DNA of 35,511 nt from an uncultured Verrucomicrobiota bacterium (GCA_903925515.1 CAIYFP010000615.1:1-35511); one strand, 5' to 3'. Counted from the first letter of the stretch, positions 7,923 through 17,197 are shown. Numbers and translations are program-made. Notes: generated by a model from the letters alone, not told the origin.

Positions 7923-9329
7923 ATGCCCAACGAGCATCGATTGATCCTCAAGCACGCCGACCAAGCCGGTTACACGCCGGACATCGAGTGCTACCAACGC
8001 CACGGAGGGTACGAGGCGCTGCGCAAGGCCCTGGCCACCCCGGCGCGCGAGCTTCCCGACGGCAAGAAGCAGACGCCCCAGGAGGTGGTTCGCGACGAGG
8101 TCCTGAAGAGCGGGCTGCGCGGACGCGGGGGCGCGGGCTTTTCCGCAGGGCTCAAGTGGAGCTTCGTGGACCGCAAGTCCGGCAAGCCCATCTACTTGGT
8201 TTGCAACGCGGACGAATCCGAGCCGGGCACGTTCAAGGACCGCCAGATCATCCACAAGGACCCGCACCAGCTCGTGGAGGGGATGATCATCTCCTGCTGG
8301 GCGAACGACGTGCGGCTCGCGTACATCTACATCCGCGGCGAGATGCCCCACGGCGCGCGCCTGCTGAACCAGGCATTGTCCGAGGCGCGTGCGAAGGGAT
8401 TTCTGGGCAAGAACATCCTGGGCACGGGGTATGACCTTGAGATCCACGTGCATCGCGGAGCCGGCGCCTATATCTGCGGAGAGGAGACCGGCCTGATTGA
8501 GTCGTTGGAGGGCAAGCGCGCCTATCCCCGGATCAAGCCGCCGTACTTCCCGGCGGTCCTTGGGCTCTACATGAGCCCGACGATCGTGAACAACGTGGAG
8601 ACGCTGTGCGCGGTGCGCCACATCGTGACGATGGGCGCGGGGGAGTACGCGAGGCTGGGAACCCCGAACAACACGGGCACCCGGATCGTGTCGTTGAGCG
8701 GCGACGTGGTGCGGCCGGGATACTTCGAGATCGAGGTGGGCAAGGCCACGATCGGGGAGCTGATCTTCGACCCGAACTTTGGCGGGGGCCTCAAGCCGGG
8801 GCGCAAGCTCAAGGCCATCATCCCCGGTGGCTCGTCCTCGAAGGTGCTCAAGGCGGGCGAGAAGTTCCGTTTGAAGCGCAAGGGCGCGGACGGCCAGATG
8901 GTTCAGGTCGAGACGGACCTGCTGGACCTTCCCTACGATTTCGACTCGCTGCAGCAGGCGGGCACCATGTCGGGCTCGGGCGCGATCATCGTGATGGACG
9001 ACACCCGCGACATGGTGGACGCGCTTGCGAACCTCTCGGAGTTCTACGCGCACGAGAGCTGCGGCCAATGCACGCCTTGCCGCGAGGGCGCGCTGTGGCT
9101 GGCGAAGGGCCTTGAGCGGCTCAGCCACGGGGGAGGAAGGTCGGAGGACGCCGAGTACCTGCTGCACATCGCGCAGAACATCCAGGGCCGGACGATCTGC
9201 GCCTTTGGCGAGGCCGCCGCATGGCCCGTGCTTTCCTTCGTGAAGAAGTTCAAGGACGACTTTGTCGCCCGTGGCAAGGCCGACGAGGAGGCCCGGGCCC
9301 GGGGTGTCGTCCCAGCCCACCATCATTGA
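7923..9329 (+). CDS. nuoF: NADH-quinone oxidoreductase subunit F (NuoF, 51-kDa; FMN, NADH, N3)
   Basis: 468 aa, NADH-binding flavoprotein. Visible sites: GRGGAGFSAGLKW (FMN/NADH glycine-rich loop), CNADESEPGTFKDR, GAGAYICGEETGL, and the [4Fe-4S] N3 ligands C380, C383 and C386 (ESCGQCTPC) plus C426 (TICAFG). Length and motif order are normal. The start follows CGACC without a Shine-Dalgarno sequence. It is separated from nuoE by the antisense tRNA gene, and the downstream gap to nuoG is six bases. Confidence 0.97.
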   Translation: MPNEHRLILKHADQAGYTPDIECYQRHGGYEALRKALATPARELPDGKKQTPQEVVRDEVLKSGLRGRGGAGFSAGLKWSFVDRKSGKPIYLVCNADESEPGTFKDRQIIHKDPHQLVEGMIISCWANDVRLAYIYIRGEMPHGARLLNQALSEARAKGFLGKNILGTGYDLEIHVHRGAGAYICGEETGLIESLEGKRAYPRIKPPYFPAVLGLYMSPTIVNNVETLCAVRHIVTMGAGEYARLGTPNNTGTRIVSLSGDVVRPGYFEIEVGKATIGELIFDPNFGGGLKPGRKLKAIIPGGSSSKVLKAGEKFRLKRKGADGQMVQVETDLLDLPYDFDSLQQAGTMSGSGAIIVMDDTRDMVDALANLSEFYAHESCGQCTPCREGALWLAKGLERLSHGGGRSEDAEYLLHIAQNIQGRTICAFGEAAAWPVLSFVKKFKDDFVARGKADEEARARGVVPAHHH

Positions 9330-9335
9330 CCGACC

Positions 9336-11045
9336 ATGTCGAACGCCGTGACCAACGCGCCCGCAGCGCCGTCGCCCGTGGAAAAAATCCGCGTGAAGGT
9401 GGATGGCCGCGAGATCGAGGTTCCGAAGACGATGCCTGACTGGCAGGGCAAGCCGCAGCCGACGACGATGCTGCAGGCCTGCAAGCTGGCGGGCGTCGAG
9501 GTGCCTCATTACTGCTATCACCCCAAGCTTCCCGTGGCCGGCAATTGCCGGATGTGCTTGGTGGAGTTCAGCACGCCGATGATGGACCCGGCGACGCGCA
9601 AGCCGGTGGTGAACGAGGATGGCAGCCCGAAGATGGCACGGTCCGTCCTGCCGTACGAGCCCCAGACGCCGCGCGGGGCGATCGCGTGCGCGACGCCGAT
9701 CTCGCCGGGCATGGAGATCCATGCGTCGTCGCCCGCGACGAAGCAGATGCGCGAGGCGGTGCTGGAGTCGTTGCTGATCAACCATCCGCTGGACTGCCCG
9801 ATCTGTGACCAGGCGGGCGAGTGCAAGCTGCAGGAGTACTCGGTGCAGCACGGGCAGGCGGCGTCCCGGTTCGTCGAGGCCAAGGTGCACAAGCCCAAGG
9901 CGGTGGACCTTGGACCGCGCATCATGCTCGACGACGAGCGGTGCGTGCTTTGTACCCGGTGCATCCGCTTCACCCGCGACATCGCCGGCGACGACGCCCT
10001 CGGGATCGTCAACCGCGGGTCCTACAACACGATCGCGTCGGCGCCGGGGCGTTCCTTCGACAACAACTACACCCTCAACACCGTGGACCTGTGCCCGGTG
10101 GGCGCGCTTACGTCCAAGGACTTCCGCTTCAAGATGCGGGTGTGGTTCCTGAAGGAGACGCCGAGCGTGTGCACGTCGTGCTCCACGGGTTGCAACATCA
10201 CGGTGGGCTCGCGCGAGGGCGTGGTCCACCGGTACGAGCCGCGGGAGAACGACGCGGTGAACGGTCCGTGGATGTGTGACTCGGGTCGCTTGAACTACCG
10301 TTGGATCCAGCGTCCGGATCGCCTGGACACGGTGAAGTTGCGGGGCGCCCCGTCGGACTGGGCGGCGGCGACCTCCGCGGTGGTGTCCCTGCTACGGGGC
10401 GCGCCGAAGGGTTCGGTGGCGTTCGTGGCGAGCGCGCGGCAGACGACGGAGGAGCTTTGGCTGGTGTCGCGGATTGCGCGGCAACTGGGCGCCTTGACGG
10501 ACTCGGTGCCTCGCGAGGGCGAGGCGGACCGGTTGTTGGTCTCGGCCGACAAGAACCCGAACTCGCAGGGCTCCAGGCTGACGGGCGTCTCCTTCACGGA
10601 GATGGGCGTGACGATCCCGGAGATTGCCCGGGGCATCGAGGCCGGGCGCATTCGGACGTTGGTGGTGCTGGGCGAGGACGTGACCAAGGGCGGGATTGAC
10701 GCGGCGCTGCTGGCGAGGCTGGAGAACCTCGTGGTGGCCGACATCCTCCCTAGCCCGACGAGCGAGGCGGCGCACGTTCTGCTGCCGGGATGCGCGCACG
10801 CGGAGAAACGCGGGACGTTCGTGAACGGAAAGGGCCGCGTGCAGCGGTTCCAGAAGGCGATCGAGCCGCGCGGCGAGGCGCGCGCGGAGTGGGAATGGTT
10901 GCAGGAGGTGGCGGTGGCGTTGGGCGCGGTGGAGCCGTCGCGGTCGATCGAGGGATTGTTCAACCGGATGGCGGCCGACGTGCCTGCGTTGGCGGGGCTG
11001 GAGTGGGCGCGCCTGGGCGACCAAGGAGTTTCGGTGCCGGTGTGA
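9336..11045 (+). CDS. nuoG: NADH-quinone oxidoreductase subunit G (NuoG), short form
   Basis: 569 aa. The N-terminus has the [2Fe-2S] ligands C60, C71 and C74 (HYCYHP...GNCRMC) followed by an insertion and C of AIACATP. Next come the His/Cys block NHPLDCPICDQAGECKLQ and the ferredoxin-like CVLCTRCIRF with a later C in DLCPVGAL. The extra N7 ligands are also kept: C279, C282, C286 and C314, spaced C-x2-C-x3-C-x27-C. The molybdopterin-oxidoreductase-like part that follows is much shorter than in E. coli NuoG (about 900 aa). It keeps a block near the end (LLPGCAHAEKRGTFVNGKGRVQ) typical of that fold. It starts after CGACC, without a Shine-Dalgarno sequence. Confidence 0.94.
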   Translation: MSNAVTNAPAAPSPVEKIRVKVDGREIEVPKTMPDWQGKPQPTTMLQACKLAGVEVPHYCYHPKLPVAGNCRMCLVEFSTPMMDPATRKPVVNEDGSPKMARSVLPYEPQTPRGAIACATPISPGMEIHASSPATKQMREAVLESLLINHPLDCPICDQAGECKLQEYSVQHGQAASRFVEAKVHKPKAVDLGPRIMLDDERCVLCTRCIRFTRDIAGDDALGIVNRGSYNTIASAPGRSFDNNYTLNTVDLCPVGALTSKDFRFKMRVWFLKETPSVCTSCSTGCNITVGSREGVVHRYEPRENDAVNGPWMCDSGRLNYRWIQRPDRLDTVKLRGAPSDWAAATSAVVSLLRGAPKGSVAFVASARQTTEELWLVSRIARQLGALTDSVPREGEADRLLVSADKNPNSQGSRLTGVSFTEMGVTIPEIARGIEAGRIRTLVVLGEDVTKGGIDAALLARLENLVVADILPSPTSEAAHVLLPGCAHAEKRGTFVNGKGRVQRFQKAIEPRGEARAEWEWLQEVAVALGAVEPSRSIEGLFNRMAADVPALAGLEWARLGDQGVSVPV

Positions 11046-11058
11046 GGAGGGAAGGCGA

Positions 11059-12138
11059 ATGATCGAGGAATTGCTCAGCCAACCGGCGGTCCAGTTTGCG
11101 GTGTTCAGCACCGTGAAGATCGCCGTGGTCTTTGCGGTGGTCATGACGTTCGTGGCGTACGCGGTGCTTGTGGAGCGCAAGGTGTCCGCGTTCATCCAGG
11201 ACCGTGTGGGCCCGAACCGGACGGCGCCGCCGTTGGCCTTGAAGGTCCCTGTCCTGGGTCGGTTGCTCCAGTCCTGGGGCATGTTCCAGCCCATGGCGGA
11301 CGGCCTGAAGTTCATGCTGAAGGAGGACTTCACCCCGTCGTACGTGCGCAAGGTGTACTTTTGGCTGGCGCCCGCGATCACGGTGATCCCCGCGTTCCTG
11401 ACGCTTTGCGTGATCCCGTTTGGGTCGAGGCTTGGAGGGCAGAAGATGGTGATCGCCGACCTCGACGTGGGGATCTTGTACACGTTCGGGATCGTGTCGC
11501 TTGGGGTGTACGGGATCGTGCTGGCCGGCTACGCGTCCAACTCCAAGTACCCGTTCCTCGGGGGCATCCGCTCGAGCGCCCAGATGATCTCGTACGAGAT
11601 CGCGATGGGGATGAGCGTGGTGACGTTGTTCCTGATCGTGGGGGACCTGAACCTGTCGAGGGTGATCGAATGGCAGGCGAAGAACGGGTGGCTGGTCCTA
11701 TACCAGCCGGTGTCGTTCGTGATCTTCCTTGTGGCGGCGTTTGCGGAGACCAACCGCCTTCCGTTCGACCTTCCGGAGTCGGAGACGGAGCTGGTGGGAG
11801 GGTATCACACCGAGTATAGCTCGATGAAGTTCGCGCTCTTCTTCCTTGGGGAGTACGCGAACATGATCGCGAGCGCGGCGATGATGGTGACCTTGTTCTT
11901 CGGGGGGTGGACGTTGCCATTCCTTGGGACGCCGGCGGAGGGGTTGTTGGGCGGCCTTTTCCACATCGGGGTGTTCATCGCGAAGATGGTGGTCCTGATG
12001 GTGGTTTTCATCTGGGTGCGTTGGATGCTGCCGCGGTTCCGGTATGACCAGTTGATGGACCTCGGCTGGCGCCGGTTCATCCCGTTGGCCTTGGTGAACA
12101 TCGTGGCCACGGCCCTGGCGGTGGCGGCTTTCAACTGA
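11059..12138 (+). CDS. nuoH: NADH-quinone oxidoreductase subunit H (NuoH, ND1)
   Basis: 359 aa, polytopic inner-membrane subunit that forms the quinone channel entrance between the two arms. Family landmarks are ERKVSAFIQDRVGPNR near residue 35, KFMLKEDF, then the acidic loop AAFAETNRLPFDLPESETEL and VGGYHTEYSSMKF, and the RWMLPRFRYDQLM block near the C-terminus. About eight membrane helices are apparent. A strong ribosome site (GGAGGG) precedes the ATG, in contrast to nuoE-nuoG. Confidence 0.97.
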   Translation: MIEELLSQPAVQFAVFSTVKIAVVFAVVMTFVAYAVLVERKVSAFIQDRVGPNRTAPPLALKVPVLGRLLQSWGMFQPMADGLKFMLKEDFTPSYVRKVYFWLAPAITVIPAFLTLCVIPFGSRLGGQKMVIADLDVGILYTFGIVSLGVYGIVLAGYASNSKYPFLGGIRSSAQMISYEIAMGMSVVTLFLIVGDLNLSRVIEWQAKNGWLVLYQPVSFVIFLVAAFAETNRLPFDLPESETELVGGYHTEYSSMKFALFFLGEYANMIASAAMMVTLFFGGWTLPFLGTPAEGLLGGLFHIGVFIAKMVVLMVVFIWVRWMLPRFRYDQLMDLGWRRFIPLALVNIVATALAVAAFN

Positions 12139-12164
12139 ACCGACGAGCGAGGAGAAGACGAGCC

Positions 12165-12743
12165 ATGACGAAGGTTGTTGATCGGAGCCCGCTGACGTTC
12201 TACGAGCGAACCTACCTGCCCGCGATCCTTGAGGGCATCAAGGTGACGGCGCGGCATTTCGCCCGGACGGTGAAGGGCGACAACACGGCGAAGGACTTGT
12301 CCGGCGGGTATTACCCTGAGACCCCGTGGAAGGTGTCGGAAGGCTATCGTGGGGCGCCTTACCTGGTGCGGGACCAAGACGGGGCCACGAAGTGCGTGTC
12401 GTGCCAATTGTGCGAGTTCGTGTGCCCGCCGAAGGCGATCAAGATCACTCCGCCGGGCCCGGACGGCCCGGGCGCGGACCGCTCGAACGCGGAGAAGATG
12501 CCGCGGGAGTTCGAGATCAACATGCTTCGGTGCATCTTCTGCGGCCTGTGCCAGGAGGTGTGCCCCGAGGAGGCCATCTTCCTGCAACGGGACTACTCTC
12601 TGACGGGACTGAGCCGTGAGGAGATGGTGTACAACAAGGAGAAGCTCCTGAGGTTGGGCGGCGTGCATGCAGGCGTCCAGAAGTGGAAGCACAAGGCCGA
12701 GGAAGCCTTCGCGCAGGAGACCTTTCCGGTGAAGGCCGGCTAG
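12165..12743 (+). CDS. nuoI: NADH-quinone oxidoreductase subunit I (NuoI; N6a and N6b clusters)
   Basis: 192 aa with two ferredoxin-type [4Fe-4S] motifs: C77-C80-C83-C87 (CVSCQLCEFVCPP) and C123-C126-C129-C133 (CIFCGLCQEVCPEEAI). These pass electrons from NuoG towards N2 in NuoB. A GGAGAAG ribosome site lies before the ATG. The C-terminus has an Ala/Lys-rich tail (KWKHKAEEAF). Usual length, 20 bases before nuoJ. Confidence 0.97.
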   Translation: MTKVVDRSPLTFYERTYLPAILEGIKVTARHFARTVKGDNTAKDLSGGYYPETPWKVSEGYRGAPYLVRDQDGATKCVSCQLCEFVCPPKAIKITPPGPDGPGADRSNAEKMPREFEINMLRCIFCGLCQEVCPEEAIFLQRDYSLTGLSREEMVYNKEKLLRLGGVHAGVQKWKHKAEEAFAQETFPVKAG

Positions 12744-12763
12744 CATCCAGACCCTGAATTGAC

Positions 12764-13273
12764 ATGCCACAGCCAACCGACCTTCTTTTCTACGCGTTTG
12801 CGGGCCTGACCCTGATGTTTGGGTTCCTCTGCGTGGCGAACCCGCTGAGCCGAAACCCGGTGACGAGCGCCATGTTCCTCGTCCTGACGATCGTCTCGAT
12901 GGCGGGTTTGTTCGTCCTGCTGAACGCCTTCTTCCTGGCCGCCGTTCAGATCCTTGTCTATGCGGGCGCGGTAATGGTTTTGTTCCTGTTCGTGATCATG
13001 CTCCTGGATCTTCAGGAGGAGGAGCGTCGCCGCCTCAACCGCGTGGCGCTTGGGCTTGGAGGCGTCGCAATCCTGGGCCTCGCCGGGATCTTGGTCCGGG
13101 CCATGACCTCCGGCACGGCCGAGGGGGTGGGGACGCCTGCGGTGGAGGGATCGACGGCGGAGCTGGGGCGCATCTTGTTTCGGTCCTACCTGCTGCCGTT
13201 CGAGATCGTTTCGGTGCTGCTGCTGGTGGCGATGGTGGGGGTGATCCTGCTCAGCAAGAAGGAGTTGAAATGA
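12764..13273 (+). CDS. nuoJ: NADH-quinone oxidoreductase subunit J (NuoJ, ND6)
   Basis: 169 aa, five predicted membrane helices. The conserved FFLAAVQILVYAGAVMVLFLFVIML run is the ND6/NuoJ helix-3 signature with its pi-bulge region (Val-Tyr-Ala-Gly-Ala). The stop overlaps the nuoK start as ATGA, so the two are probably translationally coupled. Confidence 0.95.
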   Translation: MPQPTDLLFYAFAGLTLMFGFLCVANPLSRNPVTSAMFLVLTIVSMAGLFVLLNAFFLAAVQILVYAGAVMVLFLFVIMLLDLQEEERRRLNRVALGLGGVAILGLAGILVRAMTSGTAEGVGTPAVEGSTAELGRILFRSYLLPFEIVSVLLLVAMVGVILLSKKELK

Positions 13274-13581
13274 ACATCCATGCGGGATTGACGCATTACT
13301 TGGTGGTCAGCGCGTTGCTCTTTTGCCTTGGGCTGCTCGGGGTGGTCGGGCGTCGGAACCTCCTGGTGATCTACATGGGGCTCGAGCTGATGCTGAACTC
13401 CGCGAACCTCGCGCTCGTCGCCTTCTCGCGCTTCAACAACAACCTGAACGGGCAGGTGATGGTGTTCTTCGTGATCACGGTGGCCGCCGCCGAGGTGGCG
13501 GTGGGCCTTGCGTTGATCGTGGCCCTGTACCGGCGCCGGCAAACGGCGCACGTGGAGGACTTGGTGTCCCTCAAGCTCTAA
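13270..13581 (+). CDS. nuoK: NADH-quinone oxidoreductase subunit K (NuoK, ND4L)
   Basis: 103 aa, three membrane helices, normal length. It carries the conserved glutamates of the proton path in helices 2 and 3 (MGLELMLNSANL and AAAEVAVGLAL). AAGGAG precedes the ATG, and the start overlaps the nuoJ stop by four bases. The gene is followed by nuoL after 24 bases. Confidence 0.96.
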   Translation: MNIHAGLTHYLVVSALLFCLGLLGVVGRRNLLVIYMGLELMLNSANLALVAFSRFNNNLNGQVMVFFVITVAAAEVAVGLALIVALYRRRQTAHVEDLVSLKL

Positions 13582-13605
13582 CAACCCGCCATCCGAGACG
13601 ACTTC

Positions 13606-15621
13606 ATGGAAGCGCACGTAACAACCGCCGCCGCCTCCGGGGCCAAGCTCCAGGACCTGGCATGGATGGTCCTTGCCTCGCCGCTGTTGTGCGGGGTCGG
13701 CACATGGTTCTTCGCCCGGCGCCTGCGCGGCTTGTCGGCGGGGCTGAACATCTTCGGCATCCTGCTGAGCCTGTTGCTCTCGGTGATCCTGCTCGGAACC
13801 ACGGGGGATCACCCGGTGGCGGCGACGCCGTTCCACTGGCTTCCCATCCCGGGGCTGGACTTCACGATTGGGTTGCAGGTGGATCGATTGTCGGTGCTGA
13901 TGAGCCTTGTGGTGACGGTCGTGGCGTCGTTGGTGATGGTGTATTCGACGGCCTATATGCACGAGGACGCCTCGTTCAGCCGGTTCTTCGCGCTGCTGAG
14001 CCTGTTCGTGTTCTCGATGCTGGGCATCGTGCTGGCGGACAACCTGGTGATGGTGTTCGCGTTCTGGGAGCTGGTGGGCGTGTCGTCCTACCTCCTGATT
14101 GGGTTCTGGCATCGCAAGCCGGAGGCGGGCGACGCCGCGAAGAAGGCCTTCCTGACGAACCGGATCGGGGACTTTGGGTTCCTGCTGGGGATCCTGGTGG
14201 TGTGGTCCGCGGCCGGGACGGTGAACCTCGGGGAACTGGAGGCGAAGCTGCATGCGCAGCCGGGCTTGCTTGGCTCGATGGCGGGCGTGGCGGGCTTGCT
14301 GGTGTTCATGGGCGCCATGGGCAAGAGCGCGCAGTTTCCGCTGCACGTGTGGTTGCCGGACGCCATGGAGGGCCCGACCCCGGTGTCGGCGCTGATTCAT
14401 GCGGCGACGATGGTTGCGGCGGGCGTGTACATGCTGTGCCGGGTGTTTTTCCTCTACACGGTCCCGGCCGGATGGCCGGAGGCGTTGGGGTTCATGGGGA
14501 GCATCGGGGCGGGGATGATCCTCGGGCACGTGGGGGCGTTGACGGCCCTGCTGGCGGCGCTGATGGCGGTGCAGCAGGACGACATCAAGCGCATCCTCGC
14601 CTACTCCACGTTGTCGCAGCTTGGGTACATGGTGATGGCGGTGGGGTTGGGCGCGGCCGAGGGGACTCCGGCCTCGGGCCTGTTCCACCTGGTCACGCAT
14701 GCGTTCTTCAAGGCCATGCTGTTCCTTGGCGCGGGCTCGGTGATCCATGCGTGCCATCATGAGCAGGACATTTGGAAGATGGGCGGTCTCCGGAAAAAGA
14801 TGCCCGTCACGTTCTGGACGTTTGTGGTTGGGACGCTGGCGTTGGTCGGCTTCCCGCCGTTCAGCGGCTTCTACTCGAAGGACGAGGTGCTGGCGACGGC
14901 GTTGCACGTGGCCCCGCCGCTTTTTTTCGTGGCGGTGGGCGTGGCAATCCTGACGACGTTCTACATGGGGCGGCTCGTCCTGGTGGCGTTCCTGGGCGAG
15001 GCGCGCTCGGAGTCGGCATCCCATGCACAGGAATCTCCGCGCGCCATGACATGGCCGCTGCGGGTGCTGGCGGTGCCGAGCGTGGCTTTGGCGTGGTTTC
15101 CGTTGGCGGAACACATCGGGGCGGCCTTTGGGGGGCATGGGCACGGTGCGGCGCATGTCGTGACTTCCGGCGGGAGCGAGGTGGGGTTGATGCCCTTGCT
15201 GGGGCGGGTTTTTGGGGCCATCGACGCGGCGGTTCTTGGGCCGTTCAATCACAACACGATGGCCGCGACCTTTGGGATGTTTGCGGCGCTGCTGGGCGGA
15301 AGCCTCGCGTGGGCATGCTATGGGCGTGGCGGTTCCGATCCCTTGCCGGCGCGGCTTGGGGGATGGGCGCGCTTGATGCGGAACAAGTTTTACCTGGACG
15401 AGATTTACTCCGGGGTGGTGATCCCGGTGCACGACGTGTTGGCGATGCTTTTCTCGTGGGCGGACCGTTGGTTGATCAGCGGCCTTGCCTTGCGGGGCCT
15501 GCATGGGTCCGTGGAGCTGGCCGGCCGCGCGTTGCGTCTCGTGCAGAGCGGAAACTTGCAGACCTATTCGTTCCTGTTTGCGGCGGGCCTTGCGATCGTC
15601 GCGTGGTTCTTCCTGCGTTGA
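13606..15621 (+). CDS. nuoL: NADH-quinone oxidoreductase subunit L (NuoL, ND5)
   Basis: 671 aa, the large antiporter-like proton-pumping subunit. Landmarks: VDRLSVLMSLVVTVVASLV, the FWELVGVSSYLLIGFW helix with its key Glu, KKAFLTNRIGDFGF, the TPVSALIHAATMVAAGVYM block, and the long C-terminal part that forms the lateral helix (after ~residue 560, ending with LVQSGNLQTYSFLFAAGL). No Shine-Dalgarno sequence is seen before the ATG. It ends three bases before nuoM. Confidence 0.97.
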   Translation: MEAHVTTAAASGAKLQDLAWMVLASPLLCGVGTWFFARRLRGLSAGLNIFGILLSLLLSVILLGTTGDHPVAATPFHWLPIPGLDFTIGLQVDRLSVLMSLVVTVVASLVMVYSTAYMHEDASFSRFFALLSLFVFSMLGIVLADNLVMVFAFWELVGVSSYLLIGFWHRKPEAGDAAKKAFLTNRIGDFGFLLGILVVWSAAGTVNLGELEAKLHAQPGLLGSMAGVAGLLVFMGAMGKSAQFPLHVWLPDAMEGPTPVSALIHAATMVAAGVYMLCRVFFLYTVPAGWPEALGFMGSIGAGMILGHVGALTALLAALMAVQQDDIKRILAYSTLSQLGYMVMAVGLGAAEGTPASGLFHLVTHAFFKAMLFLGAGSVIHACHHEQDIWKMGGLRKKMPVTFWTFVVGTLALVGFPPFSGFYSKDEVLATALHVAPPLFFVAVGVAILTTFYMGRLVLVAFLGEARSESASHAQESPRAMTWPLRVLAVPSVALAWFPLAEHIGAAFGGHGHGAAHVVTSGGSEVGLMPLLGRVFGAIDAAVLGPFNHNTMAATFGMFAALLGGSLAWACYGRGGSDPLPARLGGWARLMRNKFYLDEIYSGVVIPVHDVLAMLFSWADRWLISGLALRGLHGSVELAGRALRLVQSGNLQTYSFLFAAGLAIVAWFFLR

Positions 15622-15624
15622 CCT

Positions 15625-17163
15625 ATGAACCTGACGACATCGCTGGTTTTGACCCCCTTGGTTGCGGCGTTCCTTGTGCTTTGGGTGCCCGGGAGCTTCC
15701 GGGTCGTGACACGAGGCATCGCCCTGCTGGCGGGGCTTGTGACGCTGGCCATGGGCGTCGCGGTGTTCCTGAAGTTTGACCCGGCTGGCCCGCAGTATCA
15801 GATGGAAACGTTGATTCCTTGGGTGTCGTCCTCGGCTCTCCGGCTGGGGCTGCACCTGGGAGTGGATGGCGTTGGGGCTTCCATGTTGCTTGTGACGGCT
15901 CTGGTGGGCTTCTCGGCGATCGCGGTGTCGTGGAACGTGGAGCGCCAGTCGAAGCTTTTCTACATCCTGCTGCTGGTGATGCTGGGGGGAGCCTTGGGCG
16001 CGTTTGCGTCGTTGGACCTGTTCTTCTTCTATTTCTTCAACGAGCTGGCCCTGGTGCCGACGTTCATCATGATCGGGGTTTGGGGGACTGGGGATGGGAA
16101 GGATTATGCGGCCTTCAAGATCACGTTGTACCTGACGGCCGGGGCGTTGGTGGCGTTGGCGGGGCTGATCGGCCTGTACACCCTGTCCGGGGCGTCGTCG
16201 CTGGACCTTGTGGAGCTTCAGAAGCATGTCGCCAAGACGCCTTTGCCGGCGGGGGTCCAGGCATGGGTGTTTCCCTGCCTTTTGTTCGGCTTTGGCACGT
16301 TGGTGGGCTTGTGGCCGTTTCATTCATGGGCCCCTGAAGGATACGGGAGCGCGCCGGCTGCGACGGCGATGATGCACGCGGGCATCCTGAAGAAGGCAGG
16401 GTTGCTGGCCCTGGTGCGCGTGGCGTTGCCGTTGATGCCCGAGGGCGTGGAGCGTTGGATGCCTGTGCTGGCGGTGCTTTGCGTGGGGAACCTTCTGTGG
16501 TGCGGGTTCACGGCGATGCGGCAGCGGGACCTCAACCTTCTGGTGGGCCATTCGAGCTTGGCGCACATGGGATTCGCCTTCCTCGGGATTGCCTCGGCGA
16601 GCGTGGTGGGGCTGACGGGGACGGTTCTTGTCATGGTTTCGCATGCGTTGCTCGCGGCGTTGAGCTTTGCGTTGACGGGTTGGTTGCGGCATCAGGCGGG
16701 CACGCTGGACATCGACAAGCTTGGGGGCTTGCTGGCGCGGATGCCTTTCGTGGGCGCGGTGATGGTGATGTGTTTCATGGCGGGCTGCGGTCTGCCTGGT
16801 TTCGGGAACTTTGCCGGGGAGGCCACGGTGATGTTTGGGGCGTGGAAGGCGCTTCCATGGGTTGTGGTGGCCGCGGCATGGGGCGGCTTGATCATTGGCG
16901 GCGTGTACATGCTTCGCGCGATCCGTTCGGTGCTGCACGGGAAGCTGCCGGACGAATTGCAGGGCGTGACGGACGCGACTTCTGCATGGCGACGCCTTCC
17001 CTTCGCCTTGATGGTGGGCGGGCTTTTGTTCCTTGGCATTTTCCCGTCCACGGTGACGCGTCGTGTGGAGCCCGAGGTGGCGAGGGTGGTGAAGCTGGCG
17101 CGACCCCCGGCCGCCAAGGCAGGAGGCGCCGGCGGGGTGGCGGCGGCGGACTCCGGCAGGTGA
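15625..17163 (+). CDS. nuoM: NADH-quinone oxidoreductase subunit M (NuoM, ND4)
   Basis: 512 aa antiporter-like subunit. Landmarks: LGVDGVGASMLLVTALVGF, FFYFFNELALVPTFIMIGVWG with the conserved Glu, FHSWAPEGYGSAPAATAMMHAG and LVGHSSLAHMGFAFLGIA. The C-terminal ~25 residues are an Ala/Gly-rich tail. It follows nuoL by three bases and is separated from nuoN by a short tandem repeat. Confidence 0.97.
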   Translation: MNLTTSLVLTPLVAAFLVLWVPGSFRVVTRGIALLAGLVTLAMGVAVFLKFDPAGPQYQMETLIPWVSSSALRLGLHLGVDGVGASMLLVTALVGFSAIAVSWNVERQSKLFYILLLVMLGGALGAFASLDLFFFYFFNELALVPTFIMIGVWGTGDGKDYAAFKITLYLTAGALVALAGLIGLYTLSGASSLDLVELQKHVAKTPLPAGVQAWVFPCLLFGFGTLVGLWPFHSWAPEGYGSAPAATAMMHAGILKKAGLLALVRVALPLMPEGVERWMPVLAVLCVGNLLWCGFTAMRQRDLNLLVGHSSLAHMGFAFLGIASASVVGLTGTVLVMVSHALLAALSFALTGWLRHQAGTLDIDKLGGLLARMPFVGAVMVMCFMAGCGLPGFGNFAGEATVMFGAWKALPWVVVAAAWGGLIIGGVYMLRAIRSVLHGKLPDELQGVTDATSAWRRLPFALMVGGLLFLGIFPSTVTRRVEPEVARVVKLARPPAAKAGGAGGVAAADSGR

Positions 17164-17167
17164 CGAG

Positions 17168-17197
17168 ACGACATGGGACGACATGGGACGAAATCGG
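17168..17197 (+). repeat. Three 10-bp tandem units before nuoN
   Basis: ACGACATGGG occurs twice (17168-17177, 17178-17187), followed by the degenerate unit ACGAAATCGG (17188-17197). The units fill the nuoM-nuoN junction and create extra ATG codons at 17173 (out of frame) and 17183 (in frame) ahead of the ATG at 17198. Confidence 0.8.

Noticed and set aside
5948..7951. Minus-strand open frame of about 667 codons over nuoD-nuoE and the tRNA
   Set aside because: Antisense shadow; Arg/His-rich with no motif, and it crosses the tRNA gene.
13186..16323. Very long open frame (about 1045 codons) on the minus strand
   Set aside because: Antisense to nuoJ-nuoM; its translation is Arg/His/Gln/Pro-rich without domains, as expected opposite GC-rich membrane-protein genes.
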